64,000 nt of DNA from Deltaproteobacteria bacterium (GTDB lineage Bacteria > Desulfobacterota_D > UBA1144 > Nemesobacterales > JAJCZQ01). Both the position numbers and the translations under genes were made by a program. The stretch is from positions 27,862 to 91,861 of the forward strand of contig JAJCZQ010000027.1 of NCBI GenBank assembly GCA_029262335.1, written 5' to 3'. Below, piece by piece: positions 25,082-34,220 of this stretch. The number at the start of each line of letters is the position of its first letter. The stretch's first letter is position 1. A model generated the notes under the pieces. That model did not search any database and had not been told where the DNA came from. It saw only the letters and a program-made list of their open reading frames with translations.

Positions 25082-25738
25082 ATGCCCATAAAATTAATAA
25101 GTAATAACTATTTCAGGCAGACCCTTTTATTAATAATTTTCGTTTTACCCGCCGTAACCACTTATTCACAATACACAGTACCTGAGCACGACAATTACCC
25201 ACGTGTGGAAGTCCGTCCCGGAGACCACTGTACCGTGTCTGGAGAGCTTTTAGGCCCAAATGATGTATGCCTTCTTGTGGATGGCAGAAGAGTGCCACTG
25301 AAAAAAGAAGCAGTAAATATCTTTCTTAATAACCAGGAAAAGTATTTTTCAAAACTACAACCCAAAAGTGCATTGTTCACAGAAAGTATGGGAGTAGCAA
25401 AAAACTTATCCATTGGTTGGTTTATTTTTGGAATTTATGTTCTTATAGGACTGCTTTTTGCCGCTCTTACTTCTCACGCGGCTGTTGGCAAAGGGTTAAA
25501 ACCTATACCATGGTTTTTTATCGGGCTGTTTTTTAACGCATTCGGGTATTTAGCCGTATTAATGAAAAAATCGGAAGCCGTGTCTGCTGTACCCGCTGGT
25601 TTTGCAAAAGTGCCGCTTACATCTGCTCCGGCTGTATGCCCCGGCTGTGGTTATGAAAACCATCCATCGGCAAAAAGTTGTTCAGGCTGCGGTACTGCAT
25701 TAAACCCGCAGGATAAATCTGAAATCGATTTGATATAA
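25082..25738 (+). CDS. membrane protein with C-terminal zinc ribbon
   Basis: The 218-residue protein begins with a signal-peptide-like hydrophobic segment (about 12-29). An extracytoplasmic region follows, including PRVEVRPGDHCTVSGELLGP and DVCLLVDGRRVPLKKEAV. Two hydrophobic helices lie at about 110-130 and 140-160. The C-terminus is a zinc ribbon with paired cysteines in VCPGCGYENHPSAKSCSGCG. This order puts the zinc ribbon in the cytoplasm. Function is unknown. It lies 17 bp before the flavoprotein-polyferredoxin gene on the same strand and is likely in one operon with it, so a role with that redox protein is possible. Confidence 0.68.
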   Translation: MPIKLISNNYFRQTLLLIIFVLPAVTTYSQYTVPEHDNYPRVEVRPGDHCTVSGELLGPNDVCLLVDGRRVPLKKEAVNIFLNNQEKYFSKLQPKSALFTESMGVAKNLSIGWFIFGIYVLIGLLFAALTSHAAVGKGLKPIPWFFIGLFFNAFGYLAVLMKKSEAVSAVPAGFAKVPLTSAPAVCPGCGYENHPSAKSCSGCGTALNPQDKSEIDLI

Positions 25739-25755
25739 ATATTTGAGGACGATAT

Positions 25756-28053
25756 ATGCTCTCTAAGATAAAAAAGAATGTTGAAACAAATGTTGAATCC
25801 CTTCTGAGCCTCGGTACAGGCGACAGGCAAAGGCCCCAGATTAATAAAAATTTTGAAAGCAATATCAAGGGGCTTTTCATAATTGGTGATCTGGCAGGCG
25901 CCCCGGTTATCAAGCTGGCAATGGAACAGGGATTTAATGTAATTAAGCATATAGCGGCCCTGCCTGATGCAAAATCCGGCAATCCGGATGTACTCGACCT
26001 TCTGATAGTTGGAGCCGGTGCTTCAGGGCTTAATGCAGCTCTTACTGCTAAAGATGAGGGTCTGACCTCTGTTATTCTTGAAAAGGGTAAAGTCGCCAAC
26101 ACAATTGAAAATTTTCCCGAAGGTAAATGGGTATATGCCGAGCCGGATAAAACACCGCCTAAAGGAAAACTGTGGCTGGATGGTGCTCAAAAAGAAGACC
26201 TGATTAAAAGATGGACCGATATAGTTGAAAGTAACAACCTTGATGTAAGGTTAATGGAACCTCTCGAAGAGATAAATAGAACTGGTGATTTCTTTGAAAT
26301 AAAAACCCCTAAATCCACTTTAAAAGCCAAAAGGATTATCCTTGCAACCGGTATGCGCGGCAACCCCAGAAAACTAGGGGTAGATGGTGAAGATCAGGAA
26401 AAGGTCTATCATCAGCTTTACAGTCCCAGGAAATATAAAAATGAAAATATTATTGTAGTTGGCGGCGGCAACAGCGCAATTGAAGCCGCAATTACCCTTA
26501 GTGAACAGAATAAAGTTTATCTTTCATACAGGAAGGGCGAATTTGCCCGGATATTTAAAGACAACGAAAGACTATTAAATGAACATGTTGCTGCTGGGAA
26601 TATTGAATTAATTTTAAATTCCCAGATTACCGAATTTGGACAGACAGAAGCTGCTATATCAATTGACAAGGGCGGCCATGAGGAATCAAGGTCAATCCCT
26701 TATAACCACGCATTCGTTTTAATCGGGGCAGATATTCCGAGACAGTTCTTAAAATCACTTGGTATAAAACTCGAAAATGAATGGGAAGGAAGTTTCTTTC
26801 AGTCCCTCGGCCTGACTTTCATGACACTTATTGGATTATGGCTGTTTGGCGGCCACGCGACATTATTTGGCAATGACTTATCTGCCGTTCCTAATTTACT
26901 TGGACTTGGAATTGCAGTTATACCACTTGGCTTTTTAATCAGTACTGGTATTAAGGGCAACCGGTATTCATGGCTCGGGATTTCCTTTTTGGTCTGGTAT
27001 ACAATTTACGGAGTTAAAGTGGGTAAAGGACAGGAATTCTGGCCCTTTGAAAACTGGGGTTACGACCTGCTTTCCTTTTCAGAGCGACCGTGGTCTTTCT
27101 GGTACACGGTAATGTACACAGGCCTTATGACACTGTTTGGTATTCAGGCACTAAAGAGATGGGGCCTCGACAGGAAAGATAAATACCAGATTTGGCGCTA
27201 TATAAGTCTGCTTAGTTTCCAGTGGATATTCTTTTTTATTATCCCCGAGTTTCTTTTTCAGTGGGCAATAGAATACCAGTGGGTCGGTCAGCAGCTGGCA
27301 TCTGATCCGTCATTTGCAGACCAGGGTTGGCGTTCTTACGGGTTAGTTTATGCCTGGCCGCTTTTCTTCTATACGTTCTTTTACAACCCGCATCAGATAT
27401 GGGTAATCTGGGGAATACTGCTCACCTTTGTTGTAATACCAATATTTGTGATATTTAACGGCAAAAGATACTGCTCATGGGTGTGCGGTTGCGGCGGGCT
27501 TGCAGAAACATTCGGTGACAGGTGGCGGCATCTTGCACCAAAAGGAAAAAAATCAATCAGCTGGGAATGGATGAATTCTATCGTCCTTATTTTTGCAGCT
27601 GTTGTCACGGTAATTTTCTTAACCAAAAACACTATTGAAATATTCAGGGACCCTGCTAACTGGTCTATAAACATATATAGAATATTTGTTGATGTCTGGC
27701 TGGTTGGGATTTTGCCGGTAACACTGTATCCATTTCTTGGCGGAAAAGTTTGGTGCCGCTACTGGTGCCCTCTTGCGAAATTAATGCATATTCAGTCCAA
27801 GTTTTTTAACAGGATTGGTATAGGAAAATTTAAGATAGAGGCCAACAATAAATGCATAGGCTGTAACGAATGCTCAAGGAACTGCCAGGTAGGAATTGAT
27901 GTAATGAGCTATGCCTTAAAACAAAATACCCTGGACAATACAACAAGTTCCTGTATCGGCTGCGGTATTTGTGTAACTGTGTGTCCTATGGATGTGCTTA
28001 GTTACGGTAAAAAAGATGAAGGTACTGAAGAAACAAGTGAAACTTCGGTTTAA
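25756..28053 (+). CDS. FAD/NAD(P) flavoprotein fused to NosR/NapH-like membrane polyferredoxin
   Basis: The 765-residue protein has three parts. Residues about 1-340 form a thioredoxin-reductase-like flavoprotein: an FAD motif at about 84 (VGAGASGLNAA), an NAD(P) motif at about 233 (VVGGGNSAIEAA) and a late segment FVLIGADIPRQFL. The GLFIIGD motif, normally at the C-terminal end of such flavoproteins, is at residues 40-46, before the first nucleotide-binding motif. Residues about 345-690 hold several membrane helices plus the NosR/NapH-type cysteine motifs CSWVCGCGG (near 573) and CRYWCP (near 667). Two [4Fe-4S] motifs follow: CIGCNECSRNC and CIGCGICVTVCP. The likely role is moving electrons from NAD(P)H through FAD and Fe-S clusters at the inner membrane. 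The acceptor is unknown. Confidence 0.85.
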   Translation: MLSKIKKNVETNVESLLSLGTGDRQRPQINKNFESNIKGLFIIGDLAGAPVIKLAMEQGFNVIKHIAALPDAKSGNPDVLDLLIVGAGASGLNAALTAKDEGLTSVILEKGKVANTIENFPEGKWVYAEPDKTPPKGKLWLDGAQKEDLIKRWTDIVESNNLDVRLMEPLEEINRTGDFFEIKTPKSTLKAKRIILATGMRGNPRKLGVDGEDQEKVYHQLYSPRKYKNENIIVVGGGNSAIEAAITLSEQNKVYLSYRKGEFARIFKDNERLLNEHVAAGNIELILNSQITEFGQTEAAISIDKGGHEESRSIPYNHAFVLIGADIPRQFLKSLGIKLENEWEGSFFQSLGLTFMTLIGLWLFGGHATLFGNDLSAVPNLLGLGIAVIPLGFLISTGIKGNRYSWLGISFLVWYTIYGVKVGKGQEFWPFENWGYDLLSFSERPWSFWYTVMYTGLMTLFGIQALKRWGLDRKDKYQIWRYISLLSFQWIFFFIIPEFLFQWAIEYQWVGQQLASDPSFADQGWRSYGLVYAWPLFFYTFFYNPHQIWVIWGILLTFVVIPIFVIFNGKRYCSWVCGCGGLAETFGDRWRHLAPKGKKSISWEWMNSIVLIFAAVVTVIFLTKNTIEIFRDPANWSINIYRIFVDVWLVGILPVTLYPFLGGKVWCRYWCPLAKLMHIQSKFFNRIGIGKFKIEANNKCIGCNECSRNCQVGIDVMSYALKQNTLDNTTSSCIGCGICVTVCPMDVLSYGKKDEGTEETSETSV

Positions 28054-28685
28054 ACAATCGGAGGGTCATTGTCATTTCTTTTAAATACCAGAAATTTATA
28101 ACCCGTAAAATTCCATGCGATAACTGCAAAACCTGATATTATTGCGCCAATATTGGCCCAGATCCTTGAAGATACAGATTCCACGTGTATTGAATTCACA
28201 ATAAAACTGGCAAGAACCACATTTATCAGCAAACCGCCAAGAGCCACACTTGCAAATGTAAGAAACTGCTTTCCGGCTTTAGACATGTCCCTGTTTTCAA
28301 AAGACCAGAACTTGTTCCACAGATAACTGTTAACCAGTGCGAATGAAAACGATACCGCTTTAAAGACCGTAAAATACATTCCCTTGTCCTTATCTGTTAG
28401 GTAAATAAGTATGTTAAGTACACCAAAATCTATTGTCATGTTGGAAAGCCCTACAAGGGCGTATTTACTAAACTGCCTGACCGTAAGCCAGTTTTTACCT
28501 ATCTTATGTGCAGTATATAAACCAGCTGTACACATCAGGGGTATTACAATAAAAATTACAAACTTATTAACAAATAATATTATCTGGCCCGGGAGTTCAT
28601 TGAGCAAAGAAAACCTGATAACGTAGATAAACGTAGCAATTATCCATCCTAATATATAACTAATAATGAAATCTTTCTTTTTCAT
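28050..28685 (-). CDS. GtrA family membrane protein
   Basis: The 211-residue protein has an N-terminal pair of hydrophobic segments (about 8-27 and 37-58) and then a GtrA domain. That domain starts RQFSKYALVGLSNMTIDFGV with helices at about 78-96, 103-123, 141-165 and 178-200 and ends with NFTGYKFLVFKR. GtrA proteins are thought to help flip undecaprenyl-linked sugars during O-antigen glucosylation or teichoic-acid modification. The N-terminal extension is unusual compared with the 120-150-residue family norm. The gene converges with the flavoprotein gene and overlaps its stop by 4 bp. Confidence 0.85.
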   Translation of the reverse strand: MKKKDFIISYILGWIIATFIYVIRFSLLNELPGQIILFVNKFVIFIVIPLMCTAGLYTAHKIGKNWLTVRQFSKYALVGLSNMTIDFGVLNILIYLTDKDKGMYFTVFKAVSFSFALVNSYLWNKFWSFENRDMSKAGKQFLTFASVALGGLLINVVLASFIVNSIHVESVSSRIWANIGAIISGFAVIAWNFTGYKFLVFKRNDNDPPIV

Positions 28686-28719
28686 AAAAAAAAAGGGAGT
28701 CCCGAATTAAGAGACTCCC
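28686..28719 (-). terminator. intrinsic terminator of the acetoacetate-decarboxylase-like gene
   Basis: On the minus strand the stem GGGAGTC/GACTCCC (arms 28713-28719 and 28695-28701) is followed by nine T residues (28686-28694). It lies 28 bp beyond the stop of the 28747-29538 gene and ends at the start codon of the downstream GtrA gene. Confidence 0.88.
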
Positions 28720-28746
28720 GGTTAATACCTTTAATTCTTAATAGCC

Positions 28747-29538
28747 TTAAAACTCATTTACAACCTGGTACTGGGGATATACAAAACTTCCTTTTGTCCA
28801 GATTGCCCATACAGGAGCGTCCTTTTTTGGTTTGATTTTATTTAAAGGATGGCCTTTCGGGGCTTTAAACTTTATTTTTACATTCGTTGTATCAACAACA
28901 CCACCGTTCCACGGAATTGGATATTTAACGACCTGGTTTTTACTCTCACCACTCATGTCTGCAGGTATTAAACCAAAATAGTTAAGGTGTCCGCCGCCCG
29001 GAGGGCTAAGCTCTGATCCCACATCTGCAGTTGATACAATCATTGGCTTACCATCAACAGTTAATGTGGCTGTAAGCTTTCCGTCTTTTACTTCGGTAAC
29101 TGTCATGCCTTCTACTGCTGGAATTCCAACTTTCTTTGTAAATTCCCTCATTGACGGAGAGCTGTTGAAATAATGGACAAAGTAACGTCCGGGATAAGTA
29201 ATATCTGAACCCATAACATATGAGTCCTGGCCCTTTAGCTCCACGGTAAGATAGGTGAGCGTATAGGCACCAAAACCGGATGTCTGGCCGGGATCGGGGA
29301 CCGTATACATGTTAATAACAACCTGGCCGTCAGGGCTTGGCTCAAGTCCGGGTGGAAGGAGTTTCTTCAGCTCCTTTGGGTCTGCTTTATAAGCTGCTAT
29401 AAACATCCATGCATCGGTAACAAGCTGGGGGCCGGGAAGGCTCTTGTCAGAATCGGCACTAGCCTGATTGTTTAAAAAAGTAAAACTTAATGCAAAAAAT
29501 AGTAATAAAACAGATGATAACTTAACGAATCTGTTCAT
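28747..29538 (-). CDS. exported acetoacetate-decarboxylase-like protein
   Basis: The 263-residue protein has a clear signal peptide: basic start MNRFVK, hydrophobic core to about 22, then NNQASA. The mature part resembles the acetoacetate decarboxylase superfamily, with AAYKADPKELKKLLPPGLEP early, YTLTYLTVEL, a VMGSDITYPGRYFVHYF middle segment and PPGGGHLNYFGLIP. Most family members are cytoplasmic, so an exported form is notable. AGGAGG lies 5 bp upstream of the ATG. A strong terminator follows, so it is probably transcribed alone. The enzymatic activity is not established from sequence. Confidence 0.75.
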   Translation of the reverse strand: MNRFVKLSSVLLLFFALSFTFLNNQASADSDKSLPGPQLVTDAWMFIAAYKADPKELKKLLPPGLEPSPDGQVVINMYTVPDPGQTSGFGAYTLTYLTVELKGQDSYVMGSDITYPGRYFVHYFNSSPSMREFTKKVGIPAVEGMTVTEVKDGKLTATLTVDGKPMIVSTADVGSELSPPGGGHLNYFGLIPADMSGESKNQVVKYPIPWNGGVVDTTNVKIKFKAPKGHPLNKIKPKKDAPVWAIWTKGSFVYPQYQVVNEF

Positions 29539-29606
29539 ATTTACCTCCTGTATAATATGTTATTTAATATTCTTATATTAAAATTGCTAAAGACTAAGAT
29601 CAACCA

Positions 29607-30479
29607 CTAATTTACAGCTTTTTCGCTGTCACTCTCAATAAGGTACTGTACAGATGACCTGATAAATTTGCTTCTCTGTGCTTCACCTAATACACCCTTT
29701 AAACTATCATGCACAGAAGGATCAATCAGCAGTGCACCAAGTGTGCCTTCACCGCCTTTAAGGCTCTCTGATATGTCTTTAAAATTTGAAGAAGTTGCAT
29801 TTAAGTTCGCCATTGTGGAGCTGAGGTCCTTTTCAAACTGCTTGTCATATATTAATGAATGGAGAACACCGTTACCATTTTCTAATGCGGACAGGTTTCT
29901 ATCAAGATAATCCGAACTTTTTCTTAAAGATTTGAGTGTAAGGCTTATATTTTCGAGGTTCTCATCATTACCAAATACGGCTGAAACCTTATCCAGGTTT
30001 TTTGATATACTTATTATGTTTGTAAGCAGCTCATCCGAACGCCCGATAATTTCCTGGAGCTCAGGTGGGGTAAAACTCTCAACGATAATATTGTCAAAAT
30101 TGGTAAAAGGTGGCTCTTCTCCCCGTACAATCTCAATATATTTGGCTCCGAGCAGTCCCTCTGTCCTTATTGTTGCCTGGGAATCCGGCGTTATACGCTC
30201 GATACCCTCTTTATTTACTTTCATTGTTACCTGAATAAGATTTTTATTTATACTCTGCGGAAAACTAATTAGCGCCACACTTCCTACCTTAACACCTGAT
30301 AGCCTCACATAGGCCCCCGGCAAAAGTCCGACGGTATTATCAAAATAGGTATTCACCGTATACTCTTTTTCAAATAAACTCTTTTCCCCGCTGATAACAA
30401 AAATACCTATAATAAAAATCAGCAGTGTAATAAAAACAAACAACCCAACTTTTAAATATAACGGTCTGTAATCTTGCAT
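29607..30479 (-). CDS. MlaD/MCE family protein
   Basis: The 290-residue protein has one N-terminal membrane helix (about 10-30) and an MCE domain at about 38-118 with YTVNTYFDNTVGLLPGAYVRLSG and the late EGLLGAKYIEI. A long helical C-terminal region follows (about 130-290) with ENGNGVLHSLIYDKQFEKDL repeats typical of MCE proteins. MCE proteins form hexameric rings carrying lipids between inner and outer membranes. No MlaE permease or MlaF ATPase gene is adjacent, so it is an orphan here. It is divergent from purH. Confidence 0.9.
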   Translation of the reverse strand: MQDYRPLYLKVGLFVFITLLIFIIGIFVISGEKSLFEKEYTVNTYFDNTVGLLPGAYVRLSGVKVGSVALISFPQSINKNLIQVTMKVNKEGIERITPDSQATIRTEGLLGAKYIEIVRGEEPPFTNFDNIIVESFTPPELQEIIGRSDELLTNIISISKNLDKVSAVFGNDENLENISLTLKSLRKSSDYLDRNLSALENGNGVLHSLIYDKQFEKDLSSTMANLNATSSNFKDISESLKGGEGTLGALLIDPSVHDSLKGVLGEAQRSKFIRSSVQYLIESDSEKAVN

Positions 30480-30662
30480 TTAATTTTCCTTTTTGGATAA
30501 AAATATTTTGATATTTTACTAATGATTTTAACTGAATTATACGGTACAATTAACAACTTCTCAAAACCTGTGTTTACATGATTAATTTTCATCCTTATCA
30601 ATGTGAACATTTCGTAAACTAAAAAAATATTCTCTCTGAATTATCTTAAAGGAGCTTTTAAA

Positions 30663-32225
30663 ATGATAAAGATCAACAGGGCAATCATCAGTGTCTCAGA
30701 CAAAGAAGGTGTTGTAGAATTTGCAAAGGGACTGGACGAACTGGGTATACAGATTCTTTCAACCGGCGGCACTGCCAAAAAATTACAAGACAGCGGCGTA
30801 ACAGTTACTGAAATATCCGAATATACACAGTCTAATGAAATACTTGGCGGAAGGGTTAAAACACTGCACCCAAAAATTCATGGCGGCATACTCGCTATTC
30901 GCGGTAATACCGGCCACCAGGAAGATATGGCAAATAACAATATAGAACCTATTGATATGGTTATTGTTAACCTTTATCCGTTTGAACAGGTAATAAAAAA
31001 AGAAAATGTAGAATTAGCCGAAGCAATTGAAAATATAGATATTGGCGGCCCGACTATGTTAAGGTCAGCTGCAAAAAATTACAAGGATGTTTCAATTGTT
31101 ACGGACCACGGTGATTATGGAGAGATTTTAAGCGAACTTAAAAAAAATAATGGATCAATTAGCGACAAGACCAATTTTGGGCTTGCAGTAAAAGCATTTT
31201 CACTCGTTGCAAGGTATGACGCCGCAATATCTAATTTCCTTTCGGGAATAGCAGATGACGGATCAAGGGTTAAGCTGCCTTCCAGCTACACTCTTCACCT
31301 CGAAAAGAAGATGTCACTAAGATACGGGGAAAACCCGCACCAGGATGGCGCTTTTTACGTTGAAGCTGAATCCCCTTATGCCTGTATATCCAATGCCGAG
31401 CAGCTCCAGGGAAAAGAGCTTTCATTAAACAACATATATGATACCGATTCTGCTTTTGAACTTGTTAAGGAGTTTAATGAAACTGCATGTGTGATAGTAA
31501 AACACAACAATCCTTGTGGTGTTGCAGTTAATGAAGTCCTTGTAGATGCATTTTTAAATGCCAAGTCATGTGATCCGGTAAGTGCATTTGGAGGAATAAT
31601 TGCATTTAACAGAGATGTAGATGAAGCTACCGCTGCAGAAATTGCCGAGATGTTCGTAGAGGTTGTAATAGCACCCGGATACAGTGAAAAAGCACTTGAA
31701 CTTTTTTCCTCAAAGAAAAATCTGAGAGTATTAAAAACCCCGGAGATAAATGTAAGCAATAAACCGGCTTATGATTTTAAAAAAGTAGTTGGCGGAATGC
31801 TGATACAGGACAAAGATTCAACTTCTGATGGAGATTTTGATGAATATAAAGTAGCCACAAAACGCGGGCCTTCCGACCAGGAACTAAAAGACCTTATATT
31901 TGCCTGGAAAGTATGTAAACATGTTAAATCCAATTCGATTGTATTTGCCCGTAATGGCCAGACAACAGGGATTGGTGCAGGGCAGATGAGCAGGGTGGAT
32001 TCCGTAAAACTTGCTACTATGAAATCAGAAGTCGGGACAGAAGGTTCTGTACTTGCCTCTGATGCGTTCTTTCCCTTCAGGGACGGTATCGATGAAGCCG
32101 CAAAAGCAGGGATTACTGCAATAGCACAGCCTGGGGGTTCAATAAGGGACGAAGAGACAGTAGAAGCAGCCGAAGCCGGTAATATGGCTATGGTATTTAC
32201 TGGTGTCAGGCATTTTAAACATTGA
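30663..32225 (+). CDS. purH: bifunctional AICAR transformylase/IMP cyclohydrolase
   Basis: The 520-residue protein matches PurH. The N-terminal IMP cyclohydrolase domain (about 1-195) begins INRAIISVSDKEGVVEFAKG and has STGGTAKKLQDSGV and GGRVKTLHPKIHGGIL. The C-terminal transformylase domain has LRYGENPHQDGAFY, VKHNNPCGVA with catalytic Lys-His, NGQTTGIGAGQMSRVDS and FFPFRDGIDEAAKAGI. It performs the last two steps of de novo purine synthesis. AAAGGAG precedes the ATG. It is a single gene; no purine riboswitch is evident in the 180-bp upstream gap. Confidence 0.98.
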   Translation: MIKINRAIISVSDKEGVVEFAKGLDELGIQILSTGGTAKKLQDSGVTVTEISEYTQSNEILGGRVKTLHPKIHGGILAIRGNTGHQEDMANNNIEPIDMVIVNLYPFEQVIKKENVELAEAIENIDIGGPTMLRSAAKNYKDVSIVTDHGDYGEILSELKKNNGSISDKTNFGLAVKAFSLVARYDAAISNFLSGIADDGSRVKLPSSYTLHLEKKMSLRYGENPHQDGAFYVEAESPYACISNAEQLQGKELSLNNIYDTDSAFELVKEFNETACVIVKHNNPCGVAVNEVLVDAFLNAKSCDPVSAFGGIIAFNRDVDEATAAEIAEMFVEVVIAPGYSEKALELFSSKKNLRVLKTPEINVSNKPAYDFKKVVGGMLIQDKDSTSDGDFDEYKVATKRGPSDQELKDLIFAWKVCKHVKSNSIVFARNGQTTGIGAGQMSRVDSVKLATMKSEVGTEGSVLASDAFFPFRDGIDEAAKAGITAIAQPGGSIRDEETVEAAEAGNMAMVFTGVRHFKH

Positions 32226-32245
32226 TTTAAAAAGGTTTATGGAAT

Positions 32246-32653
32246 TCAGTTCTTAATCTGATCTTTATATTTATCCGGTATGGAATTAGGATTATTTGTA
32301 ACATGAACTACGCCTTTATCATCTACCCACTTAATTAAAGTAGAACTGCTTACAGGACGTGAACTTGTATTCACTGTGGGTTCTGATAAATCCACATCAA
32401 TTGTATCAGGCTGATTAGGTACATAGTTTGAAGATTCGCCCTGTTCCTCCTGTTTATTTACTTCAATATTACTTCTTCTTTGAAGATTGTTTCCCGAACG
32501 CAGGGATGAATTGCCAAGTTCGGAATACTCAAAATTATCTGCATTTTCAGTCGGCCAGTAATAATACCAGGGCGGCTGTACAGGCTGCGTGCTGACCTGT
32601 GCATTGGCCTGGAACGCAATTGCTAATAATAATATTGTAATTGTGTATTTCAT
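32246..32653 (-). CDS. DUF4124-like secreted protein
   Basis: The 135-residue protein has a signal peptide (MKYTITILLLAIAFQANA) and a low-complexity, Ser/Asn/Pro-rich central region. It ends with a short segment, LIKWVDDKGVVHVTNNPNSI, like the DUF4124 motif found in periplasmic proteins. DUF4124 domains are thought to mediate envelope or peptidoglycan contacts, but this is unproven. It follows the HTTM gene by 14 bp on the same strand, so the two may form a pair. Confidence 0.72.
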   Translation of the reverse strand: MKYTITILLLAIAFQANAQVSTQPVQPPWYYYWPTENADNFEYSELGNSSLRSGNNLQRRSNIEVNKQEEQGESSNYVPNQPDTIDVDLSEPTVNTSSRPVSSSTLIKWVDDKGVVHVTNNPNSIPDKYKDQIKN

Positions 32654-32667
32654 TTTAAAGTTCCTGC

Positions 32668-34161
32668 TTATTTTTTAATTCTACACTCATAACTGTATTT
32701 TTTCTTTATTTTATGCTCTCTAAACTCGTAATCAGGTAAAGTATATTCCGAAACAAAATACATGTCCATCTCTTTAAGTTTTGGCCCGTTTCCCCCGCTG
32801 TTCCATTTATTACACATATATTTGGCGTAAAACCTCCTGAAACGTTTGTTTTTCTCTTTAAATACATTTCTAGATAGTTTTCTCCACCGGTAAGAAGAAT
32901 AATCGTCCAGCCTGTTTTCGGGAGGGTCCCAGCTGACCTCTTTACCATTCCTGAAAATATCCACAATTTCCCCGTTATCCAAAAGTCCTACAATTACATA
33001 CCAGCCATCTAAGCGAAATGGTTGTGGAGCGAACATATTCCATTTTTGCTTTAGCTGAGTAGCCTTTCCTACAAAAGTTAGTTTATCCATAAACGCAAAT
33101 GTGTCCTTGTAGGAATGTTTTAAGTTCCAAAGAATTACAAAAACCAGCAGGAATATAATTAATACAGACACAACATTATTAAAGATTTCGGGAACACTTA
33201 ATCTGTAGTAATACCAGTCTTTGATCCCTTTAAAGTAGTATTTAATCCCCCCAGCCAATTTAGAAAAACTCTTGTTGAGGTTATTTTGTAAACCTGGCAG
33301 AAATTCCCAAAACGATGAAGGCAGAAGTATCAGCAAAGATGCAATTGAAAACCATGGGAAGAGTCCAATCTTCATTGTCAACGCAAGGCCCAGTTGAAAC
33401 GATACTATTAATCCTATAAAAATGTATCTGAACAAACTGTTTTTATATGGAATAAGAAATAAAAACGGCCCTAATAGTTCTATCCAGATTATTGAAAATG
33501 TAAGTCCCTTCATTAGTTGGGGGAATTTATATATATACGGGCCAAGTAAAAAGCTAAAATGATCAATGCTCAATGCATAGTATATTGCTGTAAAATCTTC
33601 TCTCCATGGATCACCTGTTTTCAGCATTCCTGTAAATAGATACATAATCAGAATTTGGAGTATGAATGCAAATGCCCCGATGGAAAATATAAAATTTTTG
33701 TCGATCTTAATTTTCTTAAAATATGAGTCTACCGAAAATCTTTCTGCCCACGGGGTAAATATGCCCCAAAATAGTAAACAGCGGAATAATATATCTCCGC
33801 CGTGAAGCAAAAGGGGATTTCTCAGGTTTAACGAAACCAGAAGAGCCCAGCTTATTATTGCAGCAATCCTGGTAAAAAATCCTATAAATAGAAAAAACGC
33901 AAAAAGTACTGCGAGTAAAAAGATAAAGAGCTGCACATAATAGTCTCCGCTTATGGCATGTATGGAAGTATAGTAATTACCTTCGTAAATTCTTTTTAAG
34001 GCATATAAATTAAGTAAACCCTCATCTGTATAAAAATCTTTTAAAAATCTTGAACGGATAAATAAATCGGTAAGTAAAAGAATACCGAAAGCCATTCTTG
34101 TTATAGCAAGTGATCTTAAATCTACTGAAAAATTTCCTGCTAAAATTTTAATAATTTTCAT
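32668..34161 (-). CDS. HTTM-domain membrane protein (vitamin-K carboxylase-like), copy 1
   Basis: The 497-residue membrane protein has an HTTM-type N-terminal region: ARG-rich start SLAITRMAFGILLLTDLFIRS, then helices at about 75-110, 120-140 and 160-180 with LRNPLLLHGGDILFRCLLFW. Helices continue to about 360 and a soluble C-terminal region carries KQKWNMFAPQPFRLDGWYV. HTTM proteins are related to vitamin K-dependent gamma-carboxylase, but bacterial functions are mostly unknown. A second HTTM protein lies at 51468-52832 and shares the N-terminal layout. It is upstream of the DUF4124-like gene. Confidence 0.82.
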   Translation of the reverse strand: MKIIKILAGNFSVDLRSLAITRMAFGILLLTDLFIRSRFLKDFYTDEGLLNLYALKRIYEGNYYTSIHAISGDYYVQLFIFLLAVLFAFFLFIGFFTRIAAIISWALLVSLNLRNPLLLHGGDILFRCLLFWGIFTPWAERFSVDSYFKKIKIDKNFIFSIGAFAFILQILIMYLFTGMLKTGDPWREDFTAIYYALSIDHFSFLLGPYIYKFPQLMKGLTFSIIWIELLGPFLFLIPYKNSLFRYIFIGLIVSFQLGLALTMKIGLFPWFSIASLLILLPSSFWEFLPGLQNNLNKSFSKLAGGIKYYFKGIKDWYYYRLSVPEIFNNVVSVLIIFLLVFVILWNLKHSYKDTFAFMDKLTFVGKATQLKQKWNMFAPQPFRLDGWYVIVGLLDNGEIVDIFRNGKEVSWDPPENRLDDYSSYRWRKLSRNVFKEKNKRFRRFYAKYMCNKWNSGGNGPKLKEMDMYFVSEYTLPDYEFREHKIKKKYSYECRIKK

Positions 34162-34220
34162 TTGGTTATTTTTATACTAAGACTATTAATATGGGAAATA
34201 GCACATTATTTAAAATGTTA

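Noticed and set aside
30480..30662. Purine riboswitch in front of purH
   Set aside because: No conserved purine-aptamer core or terminator stem is visible in this AT-rich leader.
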